Assembly (NCBI GenBank): GCA_004764695.1 | Contig: SMSO01000037.1 | Location: forward strand, 1,348,247 to 1,412,246 | Reading direction: 5' to 3' | DNA length: 64,000 nucleotides | DNA from: Schizochytrium sp. TIO01 | Lineage: Eukaryota > Sar > Bigyra > Thraustochytrida > Thraustochytriidae | Part shown: positions 11,317 through 20,439 of the stretch, one piece after another | Layout of the letters: each line of letters begins with the position of its first letter | Position numbering within the stretch: the first letter of the stretch is position 1 | Translations under genes and position numbers: made by a program | The notes under the pieces: generated by a model | The model's database searches: none | What the model was told of the DNA's origin: nothing | What the model saw: only the letters and a program-made list of their open reading frames with translations

Positions 11317-14103
11317 ATGCAAGTAGATCCGCTTCATGGAGAGTTCGTACAGGAGTTTGAGAATGTATACCTACGGAATAACAAAAATTCACGGTGCAAA
11401 AATTTGCGGTGCTTTCCACACTGCAGTATAGCGCCAAACGGCGCTGTGAATCATGTCAAATCTGGGTTCTGTGGATCATTTATTAAACTATCTATTACTT
11501 CTGGTCTGGCATGCCTAAGCTCTGGCGACATGATTGAGGCGTTTGGCGTTTTGATTACGGCAGACTCAGCATATGGAACACAGAGAGGAGCTGCTGTTGA
11601 CCCCAAAACTCTTGAGAATAAAGCTAGATCTCCAGAGCAACCGCTTAATCCCCTGATTCGCGGCGAAGTATCTATTGAGGAGGATGGAAGCACCGCTATT
11701 ATTTTCAATAGAGCCCTTCAGAGCTGGCACTATCCATGGGCCAGCACCAAAACAACATGCGACATTTTCCATTGTTTCGAAGCCCGCGTGTATCTCCAAA
11801 AATCCAACCAGGACGACTTGATTTTCTTGGGCGCGATTCGATCCCCAGCTTTTCAGGTCCTCTCCCGAAGAAGACAGATCACCGCACAGCAGAAGCTTTT
11901 ACAGGAGCAGGAACAGCGAGGTCTCAAACGGAGCGCTACAAACAATAGTGAAGAATCAGTGCCATGGCAGTCAAATTCTGGGTCTACATGTGGTTCGGCT
12001 TCTGCTTCATCAAACGCAGCTGCTAAAAGACAAACCAAGGTGGTCAACTGGATGCGAATGGAGAAAGACCAAGATGATGCATTAAACACTCACACTCCTG
12101 CCGTTTCTGTATTTAGCCCTGAGTTCAAGCCTAACAATAGTGCTCCGCAAACGCCTCAGCATGCATCAAACGGGATGCACTTTAGTGGGAGAGCAGCACC
12201 ACAGGCAGACTCCAAACCAACCCCAGCTGTGATTATGCCTCCATTGGGGTCTTTGTCTCCAGAATACGAACGGAACAGATTACTTGATCGCCTGATAAAA
12301 TTTCTCATCATGTATGGTAATCGCCCTAAAACCGAAACAACTGGCTTCGACTCGTCCAATTCACCGAGCTCACCCATGTTCTCAGCGCCTTCCCCCTGTA
12401 ATGACCTTCGCCCTCCATTAGAGACGTACACTCCTACAGCCATGCCCAGCGTGATAAGGACCCCAAGTTCAGAAGAGAGTAGCTCGCAGGATGATATTCT
12501 TGGTTTACCAGATCTAGAACTTACTTCATTTTTGCAAGATCTTGACTACACACTTCTTCCGGATCTTACTGATGATTCAAGCACAGACCAAGCTCCAAGT
12601 CTGCCACATCAAGATGAGCAAAGCGAAGGATGCATTGTTCTTTACAAATTGCTTGTAAGATATGGCAATATGGATGCTGCAAGAGCACAAAATGTAATTG
12701 ACACCATCAACCTCTTTTCTGATCGCTTCATGCATCATGCACTAGGGGAAATACCAGAATATGAGGCAGTCCTTCAAAAATGGCGCTCAAACTACCAGGG
12801 CCTTCGCGCACAAATCCGAAAGGAAAAGCAGGATGTGGAATGGTCGATCGCTCACGAGTATGCAACCTTTGATTTGAAGAACCCAGCAAGGAATGTTGAG
12901 CAATCAATTTTCGGGGAGCTTCGACAAGTTATGCGAAATATCTCCCAAAAGGTGCTGGATGAGATCCAGGCAGATGTGGAGGACCTCGGTAGAGCCTTAC
13001 ACACTGCCGCAAAATACTGTCTCTGCAAATTTGAACCATTCTACCCTCCACCCACGGAAATGATCACACGATTCAAAAATCTTTTTGCTCCTCATCAGCA
13101 TGAACCTCTTTTTGAGGACATCAAACTTGGCTACTTTACATCAACGGAGAACCATATGGTATTTTGCAAAATGCTTACCCGCTTGCGTCGAGCTTCGTAC
13201 TTGCGGCTATTGGCAAATCGGATTGTTGAATCCCACCGCATACATGGCCGTCTTGCACATTGCCAGCGTAACCCGATTCATCCGGACTGGGACTGCAACG
13301 GAACCTGGGTTATTGTAGGCTCTATTACCCAGGCTTCTGTGATCCGAGAAGTTGCACTCTTAATTGGTTCTTTCCGAGGACTCTCAGTTAGCGATTTCAC
13401 TGCAGCAATGTTAGGAGTCTCGCGTGACATAATGAGCATCTCCGTCGCATCCGACTTATTCGCTTTACAAGGCCAAAAGGTACTTTTTTCCGACCCCCTA
13501 TGGGTGATTCCTTTTGGTAGCCCTGTAAAAGTACAGATGCAAGAACCTTTACCTATGGGTCCAGTGCTGGAAGATCGTATTTTGAATAGCTGGATTTCTC
13601 GTGATTCGGATGGCACAGCAGTCATTAGTGTTGTCATGGGTAGCTCGTCGACAGGCAAAGGATGCAATTTTATTGCTTTTCAGCATGAACACCCAGATGT
13701 TCTCGTTGGGAAGGCTTTTAATTTTGGAGAGCAAGCAAAACCATCAGAGCGTTCTCTTGCTGCCGCCTCTCTTCATAAAACGCTGCGCGATTTCGTTATT
13801 GAGAACGATGCCATGCAATGCGAGCCGGTGGTTCGAAGCCTGCTTCGTTTTTGTATGCGCCCAGGTGATAAATCAACTTTGACAGTCAAACGTTCTCTTT
13901 ACTTTTTTGCTCGTAAGGAGGACGCACCTGCTATGGACAATATCGATGAGCTTGCGAGAATTCCTTCGGGTTGTTTCAAAGCTCTTGAATTCCTCGCTGG
14001 CGAAGTTACTTACGTTCGTTCAAACCAAACCTCTCAGACATCGTCTTCCGCAACCACCCCACAAGTTCCGAATGTCCGTTCAAACAACATTGGATGGGTT
14101 TAG
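11317..14103 (+). CDS. unrecognised 928-aa protein, possible transcription regulator
   Basis: The frame is open from the ATG at 11317 to TAG with no intron; in-frame codons 5' of that ATG exist but contain no ATG. I do not recognise the family. Residues about 20-190 form a compact, Cys-containing region ending in SPAFQVLSRRR, a basic stretch. Residues about 190-380 are Ser/Thr/Pro/Gln-rich and probably disordered. At about 395-420 is an acidic-hydrophobic segment (LPDLELTSFLQDLDYTLLPD) of the kind seen in transactivation domains. Residues about 430-900 look globular and helical, with a conserved-looking block near 760-800 (ILNSWISRDSDGTAVISVVM). The overall design (globular N-domain, basic stretch, acidic activation-like motif, C-terminal domain) fits a nuclear regulator, but this is inference. 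It ends 133 bp from the convergent oxygenase gene. Confidence 0.85.
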   Translation: MQVDPLHGEFVQEFENVYLRNNKNSRCKNLRCFPHCSIAPNGAVNHVKSGFCGSFIKLSITSGLACLSSGDMIEAFGVLITADSAYGTQRGAAVDPKTLENKARSPEQPLNPLIRGEVSIEEDGSTAIIFNRALQSWHYPWASTKTTCDIFHCFEARVYLQKSNQDDLIFLGAIRSPAFQVLSRRRQITAQQKLLQEQEQRGLKRSATNNSEESVPWQSNSGSTCGSASASSNAAAKRQTKVVNWMRMEKDQDDALNTHTPAVSVFSPEFKPNNSAPQTPQHASNGMHFSGRAAPQADSKPTPAVIMPPLGSLSPEYERNRLLDRLIKFLIMYGNRPKTETTGFDSSNSPSSPMFSAPSPCNDLRPPLETYTPTAMPSVIRTPSSEESSSQDDILGLPDLELTSFLQDLDYTLLPDLTDDSSTDQAPSLPHQDEQSEGCIVLYKLLVRYGNMDAARAQNVIDTINLFSDRFMHHALGEIPEYEAVLQKWRSNYQGLRAQIRKEKQDVEWSIAHEYATFDLKNPARNVEQSIFGELRQVMRNISQKVLDEIQADVEDLGRALHTAAKYCLCKFEPFYPPPTEMITRFKNLFAPHQHEPLFEDIKLGYFTSTENHMVFCKMLTRLRRASYLRLLANRIVESHRIHGRLAHCQRNPIHPDWDCNGTWVIVGSITQASVIREVALLIGSFRGLSVSDFTAAMLGVSRDIMSISVASDLFALQGQKVLFSDPLWVIPFGSPVKVQMQEPLPMGPVLEDRILNSWISRDSDGTAVISVVMGSSSTGKGCNFIAFQHEHPDVLVGKAFNFGEQAKPSERSLAAASLHKTLRDFVIENDAMQCEPVVRSLLRFCMRPGDKSTLTVKRSLYFFARKEDAPAMDNIDELARIPSGCFKALEFLAGEVTYVRSNQTSQTSSSATTPQVPNVRSNNIGWV

Positions 14104-14236
14104 GTCTATGCATTTTTTATTTTAACAGAGCGCACATAGACAATGTCAAGTCCCTCAATTTATGTAAATTTATAGAAAGTCTGCTGTTTTTATTTTTATT
14201 CTCGCAAATAACTGTTCTAGGATTCATGGCTAGCAG

Positions 14237-15412
14237 TCAAAGTTTAGCACGATGACCCGCTGTTTGCAAGTCCTTGCTTTGAAATCGGCGATTTAACCTT
14301 ATCATATTTATTGAATATAAAACTCTGGCTCCAAAAGGAACGTATTGGTCAATAATGTTTGTAAGTGAGGCAGACATCACTGTGATTAGGCGACCAAAGT
14401 ATAAAGGACCTTCATCCTCAATATTGAGAGCTTTCATATATTCATTACCAGTCATATATTGCGTCATTTGGTACAGGTAGCGCTGAATTGGCGCTCGGGG
14501 CAAGCCTAATTCCTTCGATGCCTTTGTGGCAACTCCATCCATTATCTCGCGTGGCCCCGAACCCATAGGCAAGACTTCATGTAACATGCTTGCCATAAAA
14601 AATTCTTGCTGATCTGCAAGTGAGTCCGGTAGAAGCTCGTCTACGATACCCAACAGATATCCAGCATATTTCCACATCAACATGAACGATGCAACATCAC
14701 TGTCAGGCAAGCGAATGCCAATGTGCCTCATTGAACGCAAATTGACATAGCCAAACAAACCGAGTGTAATTGCTAAGTCATGCTGATTGATCGCCTGTTC
14801 TGTGGGGTGATTAAATTTCCCTGATGTAGTCAGATAGTAGCGCAATGCAGCATGCAAAAGTCGGGTTCGCACAAGGGTTTCGTGAGCTGGACCTCCGGGC
14901 TCTAATCCTCTTGGTAAAACCATCTTGCTAATCATAAAAGCTGTCTCATCAACGCGGCGGCTACTGTTCTCCCCTCCAAGTTGACCCATCGAGGTCACTA
15001 CTGCAGCTTTTCGAAACATAGCCCCACCAATCAATGCAGAAAATAATGAGATTGCCATGAATGGTGAGTACACAGCAATGAGTTCTTGCCCGCGTTTCGT
15101 ATGGGAGAAATTCATCCATGTCGGGATTTTCCAAGCTTCATCAAGAAAAGACTTGCAGACAGGGTACTCCTCACGCAAGCTTTGGACTTCACAAAGCAGG
15201 TCAAACATGTTTGTGAGACGACCATGCTTGCTAACGATTGCTTCTATGCAAGCATCTGCGAGAGGATCCGCAGTCGCACGAAGGCTTCGAAAACGATCTT
15301 TAGAGAATCGGTTAGTGTAACGCAATTCCTCCCAACGCGGGATGCGGTCTAAGGCCATTACTTTGGTTGCATACTCGCGATCGCTCTCTGCCGATCGCTC
15401 TTGATTTCGCAT
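14237..15412 (-). CDS. DUF2236 / mpaB-Lcp-like ER-bound oxygenase
   Basis: This 391-aa protein matches the DUF2236 (mpaB/latex-clearing-protein) helical fold, whose characterised members are haem oxygenases: Lcp cleaves polyisoprene, and fungal MpaB cleaves a prenyl side chain at the ER. Visible hallmarks are R184-LL-H187-AAL-R191, with H187 matching the Lcp axial haem ligand; NQHDLAITLGLFGY at 209-222; and the W247-K-Y-A-G-Y-L-L-G-I block leading into DELLPDS. R153 and T157 sit at the same spacing from H187 as the Lcp distal-pocket Arg and Thr, but the Lys between them is Glu156. A hydrophobic segment at 111-133 could be membrane-associated. The start is the first ATG of the frame. Substrate unknown. 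These residue equivalences come from recalled Lcp numbering, not an alignment. Confidence 0.82.
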   Translation of the reverse strand: MRNQERSAESDREYATKVMALDRIPRWEELRYTNRFSKDRFRSLRATADPLADACIEAIVSKHGRLTNMFDLLCEVQSLREEYPVCKSFLDEAWKIPTWMNFSHTKRGQELIAVYSPFMAISLFSALIGGAMFRKAAVVTSMGQLGGENSSRRVDETAFMISKMVLPRGLEPGGPAHETLVRTRLLHAALRYYLTTSGKFNHPTEQAINQHDLAITLGLFGYVNLRSMRHIGIRLPDSDVASFMLMWKYAGYLLGIVDELLPDSLADQQEFFMASMLHEVLPMGSGPREIMDGVATKASKELGLPRAPIQRYLYQMTQYMTGNEYMKALNIEDEGPLYFGRLITVMSASLTNIIDQYVPFGARVLYSINMIRLNRRFQSKDLQTAGHRAKL

Positions 15413-16619
15413 TTTCTTATTTCAAACAAATGTATATTTTGCACCTCGCAGAGAGGTTTCAGGAGTGCTTGCAATACACTCTGAATCAGTGATTTCGAGT
15501 TATGAGCTGCAAGCTTTTGAGGCTTTGCTGTGAATCCCAAGCGAGCAGGAGTACCTTGGTTTCGAAGAGCCCAAGATTCCCATCAAAGTATTCCTCATAT
15601 ATACTTCTTCAATATTAGTTTATTCACTGACGAACATTGCCACCCTTTGACGACTTCGTCGCAAGCACCCCTTATCCTCGCCTGCACAAGTTCTTCAACG
15701 CCTTAGGTTTGCTTGCTCGTGATTGCGGTTTGCGTCTAAAAACGGGTCTGCCTTTGGTTGGCCTAGTTTCGTCATATTGCGTTCACACCTTTAGTAGAGT
15801 CCGCCCCCTTGAAGCTTCTTCATTGACCCGCCAAGCCTGCCCATTAGCATCGCATGTCCGATTGCGCTTCGACAGTGCTTGCTTCTTGGTTCCCATGCCT
15901 TGCTGTTGAACCCGGTATCCTTGTCGCAATAAACACCCGAGTTTTGCAAGGTTTGTTACGAGACATGTGGGCCTGTTTCTACAGCAACGTCGTTCACATT
16001 TTAGGCAAAAACATTGACGTGGTTGATTGGGCACGTAATCTCCATCAAACTACAAAGCCATCCACAAATTGGTTTGGACCATACTGGTAGGCGCGTTCGC
16101 GTCAAGTTTGGCCGAATGCGCAATAAAGAAACCCAAGCTCCACGCACCTGCACTGCTGGACTAAACAACGAAACGATTGTAGGTACCTACTGTTTTTTCC
16201 CGTCGGGCTCTGTCTCGACCTACGTGGGATAAAGCTCTTTCAACAAGTACACAATGCCAGAGTTTTTCACTTGTCCTGCCGGTATACTCTACTTTCCAGA
16301 CTATGCAATAGTGACTTTCAATCAATAGCACATAGGTCGAACAACGTCGAAAGATACAATAGGTTATAGATGTTTATGTTCTATAGTGTAGGTGTTTTGT
16401 AAACTGAGAATGCTCAGCGGATTGTGAAACAAAAGCTTCTAAACCGCACTACGAACTTCATTTATTTATCTATCTATTTATTCATTCATTCATTCATTCA
16501 TTCATTCATTCATTCATTGCAAATAAGAGCTTTTCGGTAAAAGGAAAAAAAAGTCTACTTGCTCAACTGTTTGTTCGACTTTATGTGTGTTTGTTTTATA
16601 GTCCACGTTTTTCGTTATA
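15413..16619. other. divergent spacer between the oxygenase and the Q/H/M-rich protein gene
   Basis: This head-to-head spacer should contain both promoters. It has a (ATTC)n microsatellite near 16480-16518 and a 12-bp palindrome, gtaggtacctac, at about 16179-16190. Short open frames between 15.6 and 16.2 kb show no protein character. Confidence 0.5.
16480..16518. repeat. (ATTC)n microsatellite
   Basis: About ten tandem ATTC units follow a looser TTTA/TCTA stretch. It lies about 370-400 bases upstream of the start codon at 16884. Confidence 0.9.
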
Positions 16620-16880
16620 ATGGTTTTTTCAAGTTGGTTGTTGGTTCATTCCTTAGTCAAATCGTTCGTCAATCATCTCTGCTCGACGACGGATAAACTC
16701 CCATCCTCTGCCCCGCGCAGAGTAGAAAGAGCGCCCTCGGGCCACCCCGGGAGTCTCTGCGAACCCGCAGCGTCGTCTTTTGCATATATTTCTGCTGCTC
16801 CTGTCGCTCTCTCGTTCTCCGCAGCCCGAATCTCAAAGGTTGAGGTCGCGGGCATCGCCATCAACGAGGTTATTTAGGCC
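16620..16880 (+). other. in-frame upstream ORF, 85 codons
   Basis: The ATG at 16620 opens an 85-codon frame (MVFSSWLLVHSLVKSF...) ending in TAG at 16875-16877. It is in the same frame as the gene starting at 16884, with only GCC GCT between the stop and the next ATG. Its composition is Ser/Ala/Pro-rich with no domain. It may be a regulatory uORF, 5' UTR noise, or, less likely, an N-terminal extension joined by stop-codon readthrough. Confidence 0.35.
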
Positions 16881-16883
16881 GCT

Positions 16884-18038
16884 ATGAAGAACGGCGACGA
16901 CGTCTCTGGAGGCCCGCAGGGTCTCCGCCTGCTGGCAGCGGGATCTGGAGTTTCTGACGACCACCGTGATGACGTAGACGACGGCGTAGATAAGCTGGAT
17001 ATGGATGAAGATGCTCAAGATTTGCACGGGAGTCGCCAAATGCGGCAGCACATGCAAGATCAACATCATGAAATGCAACAGCATCAACATCTCATGCACC
17101 ACGGAGGTCTCGGGGAAGACAATTCAGTGGCAGCGATGGCGGCAATGCAACAGCAGAGCCAGCAACAGAATCAACAAGGGGGGATGCTGCAAATGGGGAT
17201 TCCACCACCTCCTGAAGGAGCTCCTCCTGATGCCCACTTACCAACAGCCACGGACTCCCAGGCGTGGATTGCACCCCCAGCCTCATTCGCAGCGAATAAC
17301 TCGGGGCTTCCAGTGCCTGTGATCGTCAACACGAATTCTATCAAAGAACTGGACAACAGCTTGCAGTTTCCAGTTACGCTACACCTATTGGATGCGCAGT
17401 CCGGCACAAGCACTGAGATCCCCGAGCTCACAGGCCACGTAATCAAGTTTTTAAGCATGAATAGTGCCCTGATATTCTTGGACGCCCCCACAAGACTTAG
17501 AGTGGAAAGAGTCATCACGGAAATCAATCAGCGCAGCCGCGAAGATCAGTCTGGAAAGGCAAAGGGTCGGGAAGGGCAACGCGAACTTGTATACAGCATT
17601 GGTGACCTGCACGTGCGACTCACGCTTTACTCAAAGCTCAATCGAAGCAAGAGGGATCAACAGCGTCAGTGGCGAGAACGTTGGGTCGATGTTGTGAAGA
17701 ACCTAACCCATGAAGCTCGCCAAGGACACGAGTCAAAGCTCATTAAGGAGTTTGAAGACTGGCTTAACTACTGTCGCAGTTTCCTTCAAAAGAACAAGCC
17801 CAAAACCATCTCTATCAGCAGTATGTCAGCAAGCCCGCAGAAAAGGAAGCGAGAGCCTAAGCTATCCGACGAGGACGAGGCTATAGAGGCGTTCAAGGTC
17901 CTACGCACACCGCACGGCCAGTATATTGTTCGTGCCATTAACGGCCAAAACGACTCCAATTTGCGAATCTCCGTGCTAGCTTTTATAGATCAGCAGAAAA
18001 GAGATGCACTCATCTACCGTAGCGACCTTGACGGCTAG
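16884..18038 (+). CDS. unknown 384-aa protein with Q/H/M-rich N-terminus
   Basis: I do not recognise this protein. The ATG at 16884 follows GCCGCT, a good eukaryotic start context. Residues 1-40 are Gly/Asp-rich; about 45-100 are low-complexity His/Gln/Met (MRQHMQDQHHEMQQHQHLMHH); about 105-150 are Pro/Ala-rich. Residues about 150-310 look globular (FPVTLHLLDAQSGTSTEIPE ... VIKFLSMNSALIFLD ... DWLNYCRSFLQK). A basic nuclear-localisation-like motif, PQKRKREPK, lies near 318-328, and a second small globular block (HGQYIVRAINGQ ... ISVLAFIDQQKRDALIYR) ends the protein. A nuclear role, perhaps a transcription co-regulator, fits the composition and NLS but is inference. No intron is visible. The 36-bp palindrome at 18231 lies about 190 bp past the stop. 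Confidence 0.85.
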   Translation: MKNGDDVSGGPQGLRLLAAGSGVSDDHRDDVDDGVDKLDMDEDAQDLHGSRQMRQHMQDQHHEMQQHQHLMHHGGLGEDNSVAAMAAMQQQSQQQNQQGGMLQMGIPPPPEGAPPDAHLPTATDSQAWIAPPASFAANNSGLPVPVIVNTNSIKELDNSLQFPVTLHLLDAQSGTSTEIPELTGHVIKFLSMNSALIFLDAPTRLRVERVITEINQRSREDQSGKAKGREGQRELVYSIGDLHVRLTLYSKLNRSKRDQQRQWRERWVDVVKNLTHEARQGHESKLIKEFEDWLNYCRSFLQKNKPKTISISSMSASPQKRKREPKLSDEDEAIEAFKVLRTPHGQYIVRAINGQNDSNLRISVLAFIDQQKRDALIYRSDLDG

Positions 18039-19160
18039 AAGAAGCGTTCTGTAGCATGTACCGTAGCCCGCTAACTTTGGAGCGTCTCCACACATCGCTT
18101 CCAAACGTTACACCGCTTCTATTTCGCGACCCCCCTGTTGAACTCCCTGACACACTCACAGTCTCACGTCTGATTCCTCTCTGGTTTTTCTCTAGGTAAG
18201 GCTGTCACCAGTGGCTTCCACAGCTCGCGGCCTTAGAAGCAATAGCTGCAGCTATTGCTTCTAAGGCTGCCGCTACCAGGACTGCTCTTACCATCTTGCT
18301 GTTATTGCTGTAACCCTGCTTCCCCGTTATGCCTCCCATAAAATTCTGCTTCGTTGCGTCTATTTTCATCCTATTTGCGCTGACCTACACTGTGGGCCAT
18401 CTGCATTTTATGGAGTAGCAGTAGGCCTCTAAACGAATCCAGACGATTCAGTTTTTGCGCTTTTTTGGGCGTTATCCTTATTTTCATATATGATATAAGG
18501 AACTCTACTTAGTATGATAAATGCAAACGATATCCTTATGAAGATAGAATAGTCTCTCTCTCTCTCCTTTTCCTCTCTGCACTGCATACTCAAATTTAGA
18601 TCTAAATTAAACTACAAATTTTTGAGATTAAAGATGCAAATCCGCACGACAACAATTTACAAAGTGAAACGTATGGAGGCATTGCGATATAACATATTTC
18701 AAACCTTCGGAGCACTTACTAATATACTGAGTGCTTCTCTCACATAAATCAAATGGAATAGGACGTTACGAATTAGTGTTTCTCGTCATCTTTTCTAAAA
18801 TAACGACGTGCTACTCTGGAAGCAATATCCTACCTATCATTATAAGACTGAGGTATCCCAGGCGAGTTTGGTTTTTATTCTAAGAGGATCCAAGCACCCG
18901 TTGTACGATAGTCTCTAAACAGTAATAACAAATGGATGAAAATAAAAAAAATAAAGGTGAAAATCAAAAATCAAAAACCAAAAATCAAAATATAGAAACA
19001 AGAGAAACAAATGAAACAAAAGGACATTCTAAGATTTGAGCAGGATTGAAAAAGGGAACAAAAGGCAGGAATGTCAAAAACGTCGTCTTCCCTTTCCTTA
19101 GTGCACCGCTAATCCACCCTTAAGTCTACACCCGCGACGCCTTATGCGACTGCGATGAAT
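18039..19160. other. convergent spacer with palindrome
   Basis: This tail-to-tail spacer holds the 36-bp palindrome, a short CT run near 18553-18567 and A-rich low-complexity sequence at about 18940-19020. No reading frame looks coding. Both 3' UTRs and polyadenylation sites should lie here. Confidence 0.5.
18231..18266. repeat. perfect 36-bp palindrome (18-bp arms, no spacer)
   Basis: The arm ccttagaagcaatagctg is followed immediately by its exact reverse complement. It lies 193 bp after the stop of the 384-aa gene, probably in the 3' UTR or just beyond it. In RNA it could fold as a long hairpin closing on a tight turn. A perfect palindrome this long is not expected by chance in 64 kb. Confidence 0.97.
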
Positions 19161-20003
19161 CTACTGCCCATATTGAGGAGCTCCAATAGGAGTAGGTCCA
19201 TTTCGCCACAGAGAAGAGGAAGCCAGGAATGCATTGGACTGCAAGTCTGTACCTGTCCGTTCATGCCGAACGCGTGCACTTCCAAGGCCTGCGAACAAAC
19301 CTGTGGATTGTGTTGACTCCTCTACTTGATTTGAAGGCAGAACGGGTCGATCGGCTACAACGTTACCAAAAATGTCATATTTGTTCTCGTCGCGCACAGG
19401 GTTCTTCAAAGAATTCATTCTTCGCCAGTGTTCCTTGCGGCTTGCTTCTCGATCCTTCGCAGCAGCAACCTCCTCTTCCCTTGCAGAACGCTCGAATGAG
19501 GATCTTCTCGAGAAAGTACCAACATGATTGTTGGTACTGTGTTTCTCAATAAGTTCTTGCAGTTGATCGCTACCGAAGGCAAACTTATTAAGAGTTCCAG
19601 AACCACCGTGGACTCTAATATCACGTGGTTTTTGAGACAGAAGATGAGGGTTTGGGCCTTGCATTGTCTCATCTTGGGAGTTAGCATCAGGACCCTGAGT
19701 CTCAGATTCACAGATATTTTGCTCCACTTGTTTGTGCACCTGTAAGCGGCGGCAGGCAGCTTCAACCTGTCCAAGACGAGTTCGTGTCTGCGAATGCTCA
19801 AACTGTTCTTGTGCAAGCTTGCGCTGAAGAACTGCTACTGCCTTTTGAAGTTCCTCGATCTCCTGGTCTTTTCCCTGCACTGCCTCTAGGATACGCTCTT
19901 CTTGACTAAAAGCCTTAAGCGGGTTCCTCGAGGTTTGCTGAAGAGCCATAGAGTTGCGCTCTAGCTGGAGCCCAAACGGCTGAGGTCTTGCAGCTTGCTG
20001 CAT
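19161..20003 (-). CDS. unknown 280-aa coiled-coil protein
   Basis: Start ATG at 20003 and stop TAG at 19161-19163; no intron. Residues about 35-95 form a clear coiled coil (ILEAVQGKDQEIEELQKAVA ... VLQRKLAQEQFEHSQTRTRL), with heptad hydrophobics and many E/Q/K. The middle is polar. Residues about 165-205 are highly charged (EEEVAAAKDREASRKEHWRR), and a short motif DENKYDIFGNVVADRPVLPS follows near 205-225. The tail is Ser/Gly-rich. I do not recognise the family; a scaffold, cytoskeletal or centrosomal role is common for such proteins but is not shown here. It is divergently paired with the UBA5-like gene, 436 bp away. Confidence 0.75.
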   Translation of the reverse strand: MQQAARPQPFGLQLERNSMALQQTSRNPLKAFSQEERILEAVQGKDQEIEELQKAVAVLQRKLAQEQFEHSQTRTRLGQVEAACRRLQVHKQVEQNICESETQGPDANSQDETMQGPNPHLLSQKPRDIRVHGGSGTLNKFAFGSDQLQELIEKHSTNNHVGTFSRRSSFERSAREEEVAAAKDREASRKEHWRRMNSLKNPVRDENKYDIFGNVVADRPVLPSNQVEESTQSTGLFAGLGSARVRHERTGTDLQSNAFLASSSLWRNGPTPIGAPQYGQ

Positions 20004-20439
20004 TTTTAATCCACTACCTTCCTTTCAAGCGATGACACAGCTGACCTGCTTCTATATGCACTACAATGCTCAAGGGACCCAAGCAGATTTGCCACGCAGC
20101 ATTGATTTCTCCATCCATTTTAATGAATTGTAATCCGCCCTTCTAAAATGAAACTTGCCATACTCTTCTATGAGAGCAATGATATCTATAAGTACACACT
20201 CACATATTTCAACTGTCCTCATGTGGAATCCTCTTAAATGATAATAACATTAGGCGAGTATACACAAAGAGTCTAATTGAGGGAAAAAGTATTCCCTACG
20301 ATTGCAAACCCACGGTCAAAACAGGGCTATAAAGAGGTCTAACGGCTAGATTTTAATTATCAAAAAGTCATGGTGAGATTTGTGCCTGGCAAGCCCAGAA
20401 AAGAGCTAAACCACATCAAAGAAGTGAAACTGAAGCTTG
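20004..20439. promoter_or_regulatory. bidirectional intergenic region (436 bp)
   Basis: The coiled-coil gene and the UBA5-like gene start on opposite strands 436 bp apart, so this segment probably serves as a shared promoter region. I see no obvious TATA box or repeated factor site. Confidence 0.4.
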
